Shown here one piece after another: positions 9,487-18,097 of a DNA stretch of 64,000 bases. Each line of letters starts with the position of its first letter. The first letter of the stretch is position 1. The notes below the pieces were generated by a model. The model was given only the letters and a program-made list of their open reading frames with translations. It was not told the DNA's origin and did no database searches. Origin of the DNA: Clostridiales bacterium Firm_07 (GTDB taxonomy: Bacteria > Bacillota > Clostridia > Oscillospirales > CAG-272); assembly GCA_001604005.1 (NCBI GenBank), contig LVAM01000019.1, forward strand, positions 62,001 to 126,000, read 5' to 3'. The translations under genes and the position numbers were made by a program.

Positions 9487-12189
9487 GTGAAAAAACGCTT
9501 TTCGCGCGTTGCGGCGACGGTTTTGATCTGCCTTTTTTTGTTGCCGCTCTCCCTTATGCTGAAACTGCCCGCGCGCGCCGCGGGGGATCTCCCTTTTTTC
9601 GTGTCGGAACTCTCGCTTGCCGGAGGGGCGACGTTTACGCCTTCGACGGACGCGCGCTATCATCTTGCGCTCCCCGCCGAAAAAGCTGTCTTTACCGCCG
9701 ACGACATAGAACCGGTAGCGGCGGAAGGAGCGTCGGACACGATACTGATCTCGCTTATCAACCGCTCCGGCGCGACAAAAGTGCGCGTCGAGTATCAATA
9801 TGTGGAGCACGGTCCGAAAAGCGAATTTGCGCAAGCCGCCATTTTGCCGGAAAGCGAAGAACAGCAAACCATCCTGCTTTCCGCGCCGCACATTTCCCTT
9901 GGCGCGTCGCATTTTACACTCACTTTTTCCGGCAACACCGAAAGCGGCAAAGAGATCGTGCTGTGCGCGCTGTATAACACTTCCGCGTATCGGGAAAAAG
10001 AATATGACGGCGTCAACAACGTTTCCTGTCGCCTTGACAGGGAGACGGAAACCATCGCGGTTTCCGGAGAAGTGTCTTTTGCCGCGATGGTGCGCTACAC
10101 AGGCGAAACGCTGGCGCTTTTCTCCATTTTACCTTCCGAAGAGGTCTATTTGTCGGATAAAACGCCGCTTGCCAAAATGGATCTTACCGCGCAGTTTTCT
10201 TTTTCGGTGCCGGCGATAAACGCCGAGAGCGTTTTTTCACGCTATATCGTGGCGATCCGCACGAAAGCGGGCGAGAGCATACCGCTCTCCGCGCCGCTCT
10301 ATCCCGCCGTTTCTTTTGAAACGCCCGCCGCCTTTTCCGCCTTCAAAGGATTGCACACCGCCGCTTCCGACGCGGCGCTCTCCGCCGGTGCGGATTTTGA
10401 GATCGTGGACGTTTATCTGGATAAACTGCACGGCGCGCAGGGCAGCGGTATTCTGTACGTCGGCGAAGACGCCTATTATTATTTCAATGAGGCGTATGTT
10501 TCAAAACTGGATTTCGCCGTGAAAAATCTTTGCGGTGCGGGAACGGCGGTCTATCTTCGTTTTCTCATTTCTCCGGACGCCGACGATCTGTCGTATACCC
10601 CGTATGTGGACGATGCCTCGCAGATCGCGTACAAATCCATTTCCGTGCGAGACCGCTGGTCGCTCTATGCCCTGTACGCCGTGACGGATTTTCTCACGCA
10701 CCGCTATGCCGAGACGGAGAACGGACGTATTTCCGGCATCATTTTGGGCAGACGTCTTGATTCAGCGGCAAAATACAACTATGCCGAACCCTCGTCGCTT
10801 GCCGATTATGCGCAAGATCTTGCAACGACGTTTCTGCTTGTGGCGAATACCGCGCGGCAAAACATTCCCGACGTGCGCTTCGTGTTGCCTTTCTCCGACC
10901 GCGTGTCTTATCCCGAAGATTTTACGGCGGGCAAGACAAGAGAATACGACACGACTTTTCTGTTAAGATCGTTTCTGCGCGCCCTTTCGAGTTGTACGAC
11001 CGCTCCGCCCGAGTTTTCCGTTATGCTGGAATCCGAAAGCCCGCCTTCTCTCGTGGCGGTAAACGACGGCAGTACTTACGGCGTTGATCGCCTCGACGTT
11101 TTTATGGAGACGGTGCGCGCGCTGTCTTCTACCTACGGATGTCTGCAAAACAAGATCCTCTTTGCCTTTTTGCCGAGCGCGGATCTCTCTCCGGATGCTT
11201 TGCTTGCCGCTTATACGCTGCAGTATCTCACCCTGTGGTTTTCGGAAGACGTGACGGCGTTCATCTGCGATCTTTCGCCTTTGAGCGAGGAACAGCAGGA
11301 AGCGATGAAGGGGGCGCTCAATTATACCGTGCGCAAGATCGACTCAAACGGGGGTGACACGGTGGTGGCGCGCGCTCTCGGCGCATACGGCATCTCTTCC
11401 GTTTCCGAGTGGAATGCGGCGCACACGGGCGCCGAACTGTTAAGACGGCGGGATTATGAGTTCTCGCTGACGGAAAACGCGTATTCTTCGGGCGTCGCGC
11501 CGATCGGTACATACCGTCTCTTTGATTTTGAAACCGCCACCGGCACGCTCGGGTGGTATGCGGCGGAGAACTGTCACGAACTGTCTGTGCTTTCCGGTGC
11601 CGACGAACGCTTTCTTTCCGCCGGAATGGCTCCCGACAGCGCCAACGCGTACAGCGCGGTGGCGTGCAATTTCCCGCAACGCCTCGATTTTTCCGTCGCG
11701 CCGTATCTGCGTGTCAAACTGAAATTCGAAAGCACGGTCAAAGTCCCCTTTGAAGTACAGTTGCTGATGCTGGGCGAGGGCGTTTCGATTTTTTCGGACG
11801 CGCTTGTGTCGGGCGGGGAGAGTTTTGAACTCTTTTTAGACCTTTCCTCGGTGCGCTCGGATCTTTCCGAGATCTCCTGTATGCGGATCCTGTCGCGGAC
11901 GTTGAGCGGCGAGAGCAGTCCGTATGTACTTGAGATCGAATCTGTCACGGTGGAAAGCGACACGCGCACGAGCGAAGAACTTGCCGCCCTGATGACGTTA
12001 CAAAAAAACGACGAGGACGGCGAGGAAGAGGAAAAACGAAGCCGGCGGGAACTGGTCACGGCGATCCTTGTCACGGTGCTTGTCGTGTTTGCGAGCGGCG
12101 CGGCGGCAACGCTGGTCGCCGTACAGCAGAAAAGCAAAAAAGGACGCGGAGAGAAAGATCCGTTTGAGACGAAAAGGAGAAAGCAATGA
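9487..12189 (+). CDS. Secreted membrane-anchored protein of unknown function (TIM-barrel-like centre, beta-sandwich-like C-terminus)
   Basis: 900 residues starting at GTG. A basic signal peptide ends near ARA-AGD. A beta-rich N-terminal region to about residue 280 is followed by a segment (about 300-640) with patterns of a TIM-barrel glycosidase fold, such as DVYLDKLHG, DRWSLYALYAVTDFLTHRY, GIILGRRLD and VRFVLPFSDR. I am reminded of DUF5722-type barrels but cannot confirm this. Residues of about 670-830 resemble a carbohydrate-binding jelly roll, opening YRLFDFETATGTLGWY. A single C-terminal helix (VTAILVTVLVVFASGAAATLV) precedes a very basic tail, so most of it faces outside. Its stop overlaps the pncB start (ATGA). 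I infer a cell-surface glycan-related role; the catalytic residues are not identifiable by eye. Confidence 0.75.
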   Translation: MKKRFSRVAATVLICLFLLPLSLMLKLPARAAGDLPFFVSELSLAGGATFTPSTDARYHLALPAEKAVFTADDIEPVAAEGASDTILISLINRSGATKVRVEYQYVEHGPKSEFAQAAILPESEEQQTILLSAPHISLGASHFTLTFSGNTESGKEIVLCALYNTSAYREKEYDGVNNVSCRLDRETETIAVSGEVSFAAMVRYTGETLALFSILPSEEVYLSDKTPLAKMDLTAQFSFSVPAINAESVFSRYIVAIRTKAGESIPLSAPLYPAVSFETPAAFSAFKGLHTAASDAALSAGADFEIVDVYLDKLHGAQGSGILYVGEDAYYYFNEAYVSKLDFAVKNLCGAGTAVYLRFLISPDADDLSYTPYVDDASQIAYKSISVRDRWSLYALYAVTDFLTHRYAETENGRISGIILGRRLDSAAKYNYAEPSSLADYAQDLATTFLLVANTARQNIPDVRFVLPFSDRVSYPEDFTAGKTREYDTTFLLRSFLRALSSCTTAPPEFSVMLESESPPSLVAVNDGSTYGVDRLDVFMETVRALSSTYGCLQNKILFAFLPSADLSPDALLAAYTLQYLTLWFSEDVTAFICDLSPLSEEQQEAMKGALNYTVRKIDSNGGDTVVARALGAYGISSVSEWNAAHTGAELLRRRDYEFSLTENAYSSGVAPIGTYRLFDFETATGTLGWYAAENCHELSVLSGADERFLSAGMAPDSANAYSAVACNFPQRLDFSVAPYLRVKLKFESTVKVPFEVQLLMLGEGVSIFSDALVSGGESFELFLDLSSVRSDLSEISCMRILSRTLSGESSPYVLEIESVTVESDTRTSEELAALMTLQKNDEDGEEEEKRSRRELVTAILVTVLVVFASGAAATLVAVQQKSKKGRGEKDPFETKRRKQ

Positions 12190-13628
12190 AAAGTATTTTT
12201 CGCAATTTGACGATGCTCTTTGATTATTACGAACTGACGATGGGCAACGGCTATTATGAAAAGCAAATGCAGAACAAAATTGCCTATTTCGATGTTTTTT
12301 ATCGTGAAAATCCGGAGGACGGAGGTTTTGCCATCGCGGCGGGGCTGGAACAGATCGTGGAATATATCAACAATCTCCATTTTGACGAAGACGACATCGC
12401 GTATCTGCGCGGAAAGGGCTGTTTTTCGGAGTCCTTTTTGGAGTATCTGAAAACTTTCCGCTTTACGGGCGATATCTACGCCGTGCCGGAAGGGACCGTC
12501 ATTTTTCCGGGGGAGCCGATCCTTACCGTGCGCGCGCCCGCCATTGAAGCGCAGTTCGTCGAAACCTATATTTTGATGATCATCAACCATCAGTCGCTCA
12601 TCGCGACCAAAGCGGCGCGTATCACGCGCGCCGCAAAGGGGAGAGCCGTCAGCGAGTTCGGCTCCCGCCGCGCACAAGGTGCGGACGCCGCGATCCTCGG
12701 CGCGCGCGCCGCTTTTATCGGCGGCGTGTCTTCCACCGCCTGTGCCGTGGCGGACGAGGTCTACGGCGTGCCCGCGGGCGGTACGATGGCACACTCCTGG
12801 GTGCAAATGTTTGACAGCGAATACGAGGCGTTTTCCGCGTATTGCGACATCTATCCGCAAAACGCCACGCTCCTCATCGACACTTACAACGTTCTCGAAT
12901 CCGGACTGCCCAACGCCATTCGCGCCTTTAAGGAACACGGCATCACTAAATGCGCCGTGCGCATCGATTCCGGCGATATCGCGTATCTTTCGCAAAAGAT
13001 CAGAGCACGCCTTGACGAAGCGGGGCTTCCCGATTGCAAGATCATCGCTTCCAACTCGCTTGACGAGTATATTATCCGCGGGCTCTTGCACCAAGGAGCG
13101 AAAGTGGACGCTTTCGGTGTGGGTGAGCGCCTCATCACCGCCAAAACCGATCCGGTTTTCGGCGGCGTATACAAACTTGCCGCGGTCGAGGACGCACACG
13201 GCAACATCATTCCGAAAATCAAACTCAGCGAAAACGTGGGCAAGATCACAACGCCGCATTTTAAGAACGTATATCGCCTTGTCGGCAGGGATACCGGAAA
13301 AGCCGAGGCGGATCTTATCACGGTTTTCGACGAAGTGATCGACGACACGAAACCGCTTGAAATTTTCGATCCCGAAAACACCTGGAAAACAAAAACGCTG
13401 GAAAACTTTGTCGCCGTGCCGCTTCGCGTGCAAGTTTTCAAAAACGGAAAACAGGTTTACACCTTACCGACCCTTGCCGAGATACAAAAGCACTGCGCAA
13501 AGTCTCTTGACGGAATGTGGGAGGAAGTGAAGCGTTTCGACAACCCGCATAATTATTATGTTGACCTTTCAAAGAAACTCTGGGATATCAAGTATACGAT
13601 GATCAAAGAGCAGCGGCATAAGAAGTAA
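12186..13628 (+). CDS. pncB: Nicotinate phosphoribosyltransferase
   Basis: First step of NAD salvage from nicotinic acid (Preiss-Handler route): nicotinate plus PRPP to nicotinate mononucleotide, with ATP hydrolysis. 480 residues, typical of the long Firmicutes form. Family motifs are FDYYELTMGNGYY at the N-terminus, SEFGSRRAQGADAA near residue 157, and GGTMAHSWVQMF near residue 199 with the region of the regulatory histidine. IDSGDIAYLSQKIR and ASNSLDEYII follow in the barrel. The start overlaps the stop of the upstream surface protein by four bases, an unexpected coupling of NAD salvage to an exported protein. A bidirectional terminator follows. Confidence 0.96.
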   Translation: MKSIFRNLTMLFDYYELTMGNGYYEKQMQNKIAYFDVFYRENPEDGGFAIAAGLEQIVEYINNLHFDEDDIAYLRGKGCFSESFLEYLKTFRFTGDIYAVPEGTVIFPGEPILTVRAPAIEAQFVETYILMIINHQSLIATKAARITRAAKGRAVSEFGSRRAQGADAAILGARAAFIGGVSSTACAVADEVYGVPAGGTMAHSWVQMFDSEYEAFSAYCDIYPQNATLLIDTYNVLESGLPNAIRAFKEHGITKCAVRIDSGDIAYLSQKIRARLDEAGLPDCKIIASNSLDEYIIRGLLHQGAKVDAFGVGERLITAKTDPVFGGVYKLAAVEDAHGNIIPKIKLSENVGKITTPHFKNVYRLVGRDTGKAEADLITVFDEVIDDTKPLEIFDPENTWKTKTLENFVAVPLRVQVFKNGKQVYTLPTLAEIQKHCAKSLDGMWEEVKRFDNPHNYYVDLSKKLWDIKYTMIKEQRHKK

Positions 13629-13664
13629 GAAAAAGGGGCTTGACCAAAGGTCAAGCCCTTTTTC
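13629..13664. terminator. Bidirectional terminator between pncB and the DUF4358 gene
   Basis: A stem GAAAAAGGG(G)CTTGACC/GGTCAAGCCCTTTTTC with an AAA loop and one bulged G has T-runs on both strands. It overlaps the stop codon of the convergent lipoprotein gene. Confidence 0.85.
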
Positions 13665-14121
13665 TGTCCAGACGTCGCGCCGCCTCGCTCCGCGCGTCGG
13701 CGTCAAGCAGAATATAATATACAAAATCGCCCTCTTCCACGACGAGCGCGTTGTCAAACCGATCAAGGCGCGCCGAGAGCTCCGAGGCCGGGTAGAGTTC
13801 GGAGAGTGAGACCGTAGCCGCGCGCTCGGTGGCCAGATAATCCGTTATCGTTTCGCGCATTTGGTGTGCTTCCTCTGCGGAGTCCAACGAAAAAATGCCG
13901 ATCTCACCCGCATCCGAAAAATAGACCGCGCCGTTTTTCGGGGGCGCGGAGTCACCGAAATTGGTAGCGATGAAATCCTCGTCGGCGCGGGTAAAAGAAG
14001 CAAAAAACGGGTCATTGTCAAGAACATCCTTTGCCGCGTCAAAGGTGAGCGCCGCGCTGTCTTTTTTACAGGATACGAGCAACAAGAGAGCAACCAAGAG
14101 AAGGAGCAAAAACTTTTTCAT
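13651..14121 (-). CDS. DUF4358-type lipoprotein
   Basis: 156 residues from the ATG at 14121. The signal sequence MKKFLLLLLVALLLLVSC ends in a lipobox (LVSC), so the mature protein should be lipid-anchored outside the membrane. The remainder fits the DUF4358 pattern: an acidic N-terminal segment, SDAGEIGIFSLDSAEEA, a helix ending in a string of small residues, then ALVVEEGDFVYYILLDDA-like strands. Biochemical function of the family is not known to me. The start overlaps the stop of the SGNH-hydrolase gene (ATGA), so the two lipoproteins are made together. The gene ends inside the shared terminator. Family assignment is from pattern memory and moderately sure. Confidence 0.75.
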   Translation of the reverse strand: MKKFLLLLLVALLLLVSCKKDSAALTFDAAKDVLDNDPFFASFTRADEDFIATNFGDSAPPKNGAVYFSDAGEIGIFSLDSAEEAHQMRETITDYLATERAATVSLSELYPASELSARLDRFDNALVVEEGDFVYYILLDADARSEAARRLDRKRA

Positions 14122-14807
14122 CTTTGCGCTCCTTGCTCGGCGCACTCGCGCAAGTGCGCGAGAATGACCTCGTACGCCTTTTCGTTTAAGTGGATCCCGT
14201 CGTTTCCGAAACAAAAATCGTCTCGCAGAAAGCCTTCTTCATCGGAAAGAACGGCGCTTTGATCGACAAACGGCAAACCTCGCCGCGCGGCGATCTTCCC
14301 GATGGTCTCGTTTGCCGCGTTTACCATATCGTTTGTGATAGCGGCGCTGTTCCTGCCCACGGGAAAAACAGACTGCAATATCAGTTCCGTATCGGGCGAG
14401 GCTTCGTGGATCGCATCCAACAGTTTTTCATAGTAAAAAGCAAACGTGTCCTGCCGATCCCGATAATAATATACGCCGTAATCGATCCCGAGCGTCACGA
14501 CAAGACGAGTGGGACGAATGCGCGCCGCCACGGCGGCGATGGTTTCTTCGTTTCCGTTGTCGGGTGCTATGATCTTGGCGCTTGTGATGCGGGAATCCAG
14601 ATTCAGATACCGGTTTTTGGTTGCCCATACGCGCGCGGGCTCGACCGCGGCGCGGTTGATCATATGGGCTGTGGTGGAATCGCCCAGAAAAGTGAGAGAG
14701 GCGATATAATCTTCCTCGTTTTTCGGTTGTTCGGCGCCCGCCGCCCGACAAGAGGAAAAAAGCAGAATAAGCGAAAAAAGCAATAAAAAAATACGGTTGA
14801 AACGCAA
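14118..14807 (-). CDS. SGNH/GDSL-family hydrolase lipoprotein
   Basis: 229 residues with a lipoprotein signal (LLFSSC). It has the SGNH hydrolase blocks: FLGDST with the nucleophile serine near residue 44, a central VVTLGIDYGVYYY strand, and the terminal DGIHLNEKAY block with the catalytic Asp/His. Such proteins deacylate or acylate surface glycans. The best start is TTG at 14807, seven bases after AGGAGG; no ATG upstream in frame has a site. It is followed, with a four-base overlap, by the DUF4358 lipoprotein. In other Clostridia I recall SGNH proteins next to MBOAT O-acyltransferases; none is present here, so substrate is open. Confidence 0.85.
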   Translation of the reverse strand: MRFNRIFLLLFSLILLFSSCRAAGAEQPKNEEDYIASLTFLGDSTTAHMINRAAVEPARVWATKNRYLNLDSRITSAKIIAPDNGNEETIAAVAARIRPTRLVVTLGIDYGVYYYRDRQDTFAFYYEKLLDAIHEASPDTELILQSVFPVGRNSAAITNDMVNAANETIGKIAARRGLPFVDQSAVLSDEEGFLRDDFCFGNDGIHLNEKAYEVILAHLRECAEQGAQR

Positions 14808-14847
14808 AAGAGCACCTCCTTGCCATCAACCGTAGTTTTTCCGTATT

Positions 14848-15279
14848 TCAATCTTTATATACTTCGTTATATTCAGCCGTATCGCGGCGTACCCGCGCGG
14901 CGCGGGCGGAAATGAGCAAAATGAGTGTCATCACGACGCCGTAAAGAAGTGAGAGAACAAGAAAAAGTTTCAAAAAACTCTCCGCGCCCTGTCCCGCGTC
15001 GCGGTTCGGGAGATACAAAAACAGCATCGCGCCGCCGATCGTGAGGAGATAGTGGATAAGGAGTCGTGCGCCCTTTTTTAAGGGTGTGTGCCGATAGATT
15101 GCGTTGGCGGCGGCAAAAAACACGGCAAAGGGCAGAATGGCAACAAGCGCCGTCGCACGCACGCCGCGCGAGAGATCAAAGGAGATCAGAAAATAGATAA
15201 AAAGAATGAGAAATGTCGCGGCGGTATAATATACGCACGAAAACAGCGCGATGTGGCGGATCAATTCTTTCGGTTTCAT
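14848..15279 (-). CDS. Small four-helix membrane protein, unknown
   Basis: 143 residues with four hydrophobic segments (about 14-34, 43-60, 73-90 and 105-123) and short charged ends. Length and topology resemble DUF3021-type proteins, but I cannot confirm the family. GGAG lies upstream of the ATG. It is divergent from polA and probably heads the operon leading to the SGNH and DUF4358 lipoproteins, 40 bases downstream. No catalytic or binding motif is visible. Confidence 0.65.
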   Translation of the reverse strand: MKPKELIRHIALFSCVYYTAATFLILFIYFLISFDLSRGVRATALVAILPFAVFFAAANAIYRHTPLKKGARLLIHYLLTIGGAMLFLYLPNRDAGQGAESFLKLFLVLSLLYGVVMTLILLISARAARVRRDTAEYNEVYKD

Positions 15280-15364
15280 TCGTTTTCTCCTTGCGACGTT
15301 TTTATTATTCTATCACAAAAAAGGCGAAAAGACAAGTCCCGACGCGAAAAAAGGGCGTCTTTCG

Positions 15365-15393
15365 TTGACAGAAAGGTGAAAAAGCGGTATACT
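15365..15393 (+). promoter_or_regulatory. Housekeeping promoter of polA
   Basis: TTGACA at 15365-15370 and TATACT at 15388-15393 are 17 bases apart, 30 bases upstream of the polA ATG, with GGAGAG between. Confidence 0.85.
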
Positions 15394-15422
15394 GTATACA
15401 ATGGAAAACAGGAGAGAAAGAA

Positions 15423-17927
15423 ATGAAGAAATTTTTGATCGTTGACGGCAACAGCATCGTCAACCGCGCGTTTTACGGCATTCGACCGCTTTCTACAAGA
15501 GAAGGACTTCCGACCAATGCTCTTTTCGGAATGGTGACGATGCTCTCCCGCCAGTTGGAAGCTCTGTCGCCCGACTATGCCGTGATCGCGTTTGATCTCA
15601 AAGCCCCCACGTTTCGCCATAAACTCTATGCGGAATATAAAGCGGGCAGGCGCCCGATGCCGCCGGAACTCGCGGCGCAAATGCCGTTGGCGAAAGAGAC
15701 AGCCCGCGCGCTCGGCTTTTGCGTTTGCGAGGCGGAAGGTTATGAGGCGGACGACATTCTCGGCACGCTCTCCCGCGTTGCGACCGAAAACGGTTGCCGC
15801 GCATATCTGCTTACAGGCGACCGTGACGCGCTGCAACTCATTGCCGACGACGTGCACGTACTGCTTGCCACCAACACCGAAACGGTGGATTTTGACAGAG
15901 CGGCTTTTTTCGGAAAATACGGCGTCGATCCTACGCAGTTCGTCGACGTCAAGGCGCTGATGGGTGATTCTTCGGACAATATTCCCGGCGTCGCGGGTGT
16001 GGGAGAAAAGACCGCGCTTGCGCTCATCGCGGAGCATAAGACGCTCGACGGCGTCTATGCCGATCTCCCGACGGGAGATTTCAAGCCCGCTTTGCGCGCC
16101 AAATTGGAAGCGGGCAAGGAGAGCGCGTATCTTTCCAAAACCCTGGCAACTATTTGCCGTGAGGCGCCGCTTGACGAAGATCCCGAAGTATATCGCTTTG
16201 CGGGGATGCGCCGCAAAGAAGCGCTTGCGCTCTTTACGAAATTTGAATTTCAAGCCTTTATCAAGCGCTTTGATCTTGTACACGAAGGCGAGGCGAAAGG
16301 GGAGAAAAAAGCGGACGCGGAAGTATGCGATCTCTCCGAAAGCGATCTTTCGGAGCTTTCGCAGATGCTCGTGTTTGATTTTTCCGACGGAAAGGGCTTT
16401 TTCGCGGACAAGGAGCGCGTCTATCGTGCCGATCCGCACCTGACAAAAGAACTTCTCTGTGGCACTCGCCACATCATTTGCCACGACGCGAAAGGCATTT
16501 ATAAAAAATTGGAAGAAGCAGAAATTCACTGGCGCGGCTGTTATTTCGATACGATGCTTGCCGCCTGGGTGCTCCACGCGGAAGACGCGCGCTACGGTGC
16601 GGGGGATTTGACGCTCTCGTATCTGGGGGAAAACTGCGCGGCGTTCCCCACGACGCTTTGCCAAATCTATGCGCTCTACGAAATTCTTAATGCCAAAATC
16701 GAGGAAACCCAGTCAAATAGCGTGCTATATGACGTTGAAATGCCGCTTTGCGGCGTTCTTGCCGATATGGAACTTGCCGGCGTTGCCGTTGATCAAGAAG
16801 GGCTTGCCGCTTACGGTGAGGAACTGCAAAACGAAGCGCGGCAACTGGAAGAACGCATTTATTTTCTCGCGGGCGGGGAGTTTAACATTCAATCCCCGAA
16901 ACAGTTGGGAGAAGTGCTTTTCGAGCGTCTTTCTTTGCCGCACGGCAAAAAGACGAAAACCGGATATTCCACCAATGTCGAGGTACTGGAAAAACTGCGA
17001 CCCTATCATCCCATTATCGACGAGATTTTGGACTATCGACAGGTCACAAAACTCTGCGGAACTTACGCCGAAGGTCTCTTAAAACAGATCGACGAGGACG
17101 GGCGGATTCACACGATCTTCAAACAAACGGGAACTGCCACGGGGCGGCTTTCTTCCGCCGAACCGAACCTGCAGAATATTCCGATCCGCACCGAGCGCGG
17201 CAAAGAGTTCAGACGTTATTTTATCTCTCGAAACAACAAATATTATCTTGTTGACGCGGATTACTCACAAATTGAGCTTCGGTTGCTTGCCGCGCTTTCC
17301 GGTGACACGGCAATGTGCGAAGCCTTTTCGAGCGGCAAGGATATCCATACCGAAACGGCGTCGCGCGTCTTCGGCGTTCCTCCGGAAGCGGTCACGCCGG
17401 AACTTCGCAAACGGGCAAAAGCCGTTAATTTCGGTATACTTTACGGAATGGGCGCGTTTAGTCTCTCGGAAGATCTGCATATCAGTCTTACCAAAGCGAA
17501 AGAATATATCGCGGAATATTTTGCCGCCTATCCCGATATTGACGTCTATCTTTCCCGCGTGGTGGAAGAGGCGAAAAGCAGAGGATTTGTCACGACGCTT
17601 TTCGGAAGACGGCGGTATATCCCCGAGCTCAAAATGCAAAATAAGAACTTGCAGCATTTCGGCGAGCGGGTGGCGATGAACAGCCCGATACAGGGCACGG
17701 CGGCCGATATCATTAAAATCGCGATGATCCGCGTGGACGCCGAATTGAAAAAAGCGGGCATCGACGCGCGCCTCGTTTTACAGGTGCACGACGAACTGAT
17801 CGTCGAAACGACCGAGCCCGAGCGCGCCCGCGAGATCCTTGTGCGCGAGATGGAGAACGCCGCCGCGCTCTCCGTGCGCCTTGCCGTCAGCGCCGGCATC
17901 GGAAAAAACTGGTACGAATGTCACTGA
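15423..17927 (+). CDS. polA: DNA polymerase I
   Basis: Repair and Okazaki-fragment polymerase, 834 residues. The N-terminal 5'-3' exonuclease (1-290) has FLIVDGNSIVNRAFYG, a DADDILGT-like EADDILGT and MGDSSDNIPGV. The middle domain (about 310-460) has the 3'-5' exonuclease fold, but its first motif reads FDFSD where proofreading enzymes have DxE, so it is probably inactive, as in many Gram-positive Pol I. The polymerase domain has motif A DADYSQIELRLLA (about 611), motif B RAKAVNFGILYG (about 662) and motif C QVHDELIVE (about 785). It has its own promoter and is followed by two terminators, so it is likely a single-gene unit. Confidence 0.98.
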   Translation: MKKFLIVDGNSIVNRAFYGIRPLSTREGLPTNALFGMVTMLSRQLEALSPDYAVIAFDLKAPTFRHKLYAEYKAGRRPMPPELAAQMPLAKETARALGFCVCEAEGYEADDILGTLSRVATENGCRAYLLTGDRDALQLIADDVHVLLATNTETVDFDRAAFFGKYGVDPTQFVDVKALMGDSSDNIPGVAGVGEKTALALIAEHKTLDGVYADLPTGDFKPALRAKLEAGKESAYLSKTLATICREAPLDEDPEVYRFAGMRRKEALALFTKFEFQAFIKRFDLVHEGEAKGEKKADAEVCDLSESDLSELSQMLVFDFSDGKGFFADKERVYRADPHLTKELLCGTRHIICHDAKGIYKKLEEAEIHWRGCYFDTMLAAWVLHAEDARYGAGDLTLSYLGENCAAFPTTLCQIYALYEILNAKIEETQSNSVLYDVEMPLCGVLADMELAGVAVDQEGLAAYGEELQNEARQLEERIYFLAGGEFNIQSPKQLGEVLFERLSLPHGKKTKTGYSTNVEVLEKLRPYHPIIDEILDYRQVTKLCGTYAEGLLKQIDEDGRIHTIFKQTGTATGRLSSAEPNLQNIPIRTERGKEFRRYFISRNNKYYLVDADYSQIELRLLAALSGDTAMCEAFSSGKDIHTETASRVFGVPPEAVTPELRKRAKAVNFGILYGMGAFSLSEDLHISLTKAKEYIAEYFAAYPDIDVYLSRVVEEAKSRGFVTTLFGRRRYIPELKMQNKNLQHFGERVAMNSPIQGTAADIIKIAMIRVDAELKKAGIDARLVLQVHDELIVETTEPERAREILVREMENAAALSVRLAVSAGIGKNWYECH

Positions 17928-17964
17928 AAAACACTCCCCGCAAAATCTTGCGGGGAGCGTTTTT
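17927..17964 (+). terminator. Terminator after polA
   Basis: A stem of CTCCCCGCAA/TTGCGGGGAG extended by AAAAAC/GTTTTT, with one mismatch, begins at the polA stop codon. Confidence 0.85.
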
Positions 17965-17997
17965 CAAGTTGATCGTTTGATCAAGTTGATCGTTTGA
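17964..17997 (+). repeat. 17-bp perfect tandem duplication
   Basis: TCAAGTTGATCGTTTGA occurs twice head to tail (17964-17980 and 17981-17997), sandwiched exactly between two terminator hairpins. The junction forms the palindrome TTGATCAA. Confidence 0.95.
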
Positions 17998-18030
17998 AAA
18001 AGATTTGGCCTTTGCACGCCAAATCTTTTT
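17997..18030 (+). terminator. Second terminator-like hairpin downstream of polA
   Basis: AAAAAGATTTGGC and GCCAAATCTTTTT form a 13-bp stem around an 8-base loop, then TATAT. It may be a back-up terminator, or a leader element of the following deacetylase gene. Confidence 0.7.
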
Positions 18031-18097
18031 TATATCGCCAAAAATTACGTTGTTTGAAGGCGGAAAAACGGCTGAAAATATCATCGAGGTGATGAAA

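Noticed and set aside
9478-9489. Earlier GTG start for the surface protein at 9478
   Set aside because: It lies within the Shine-Dalgarno sequence itself; the GTG at 9487 has proper spacing and starts the signal peptide cleanly.
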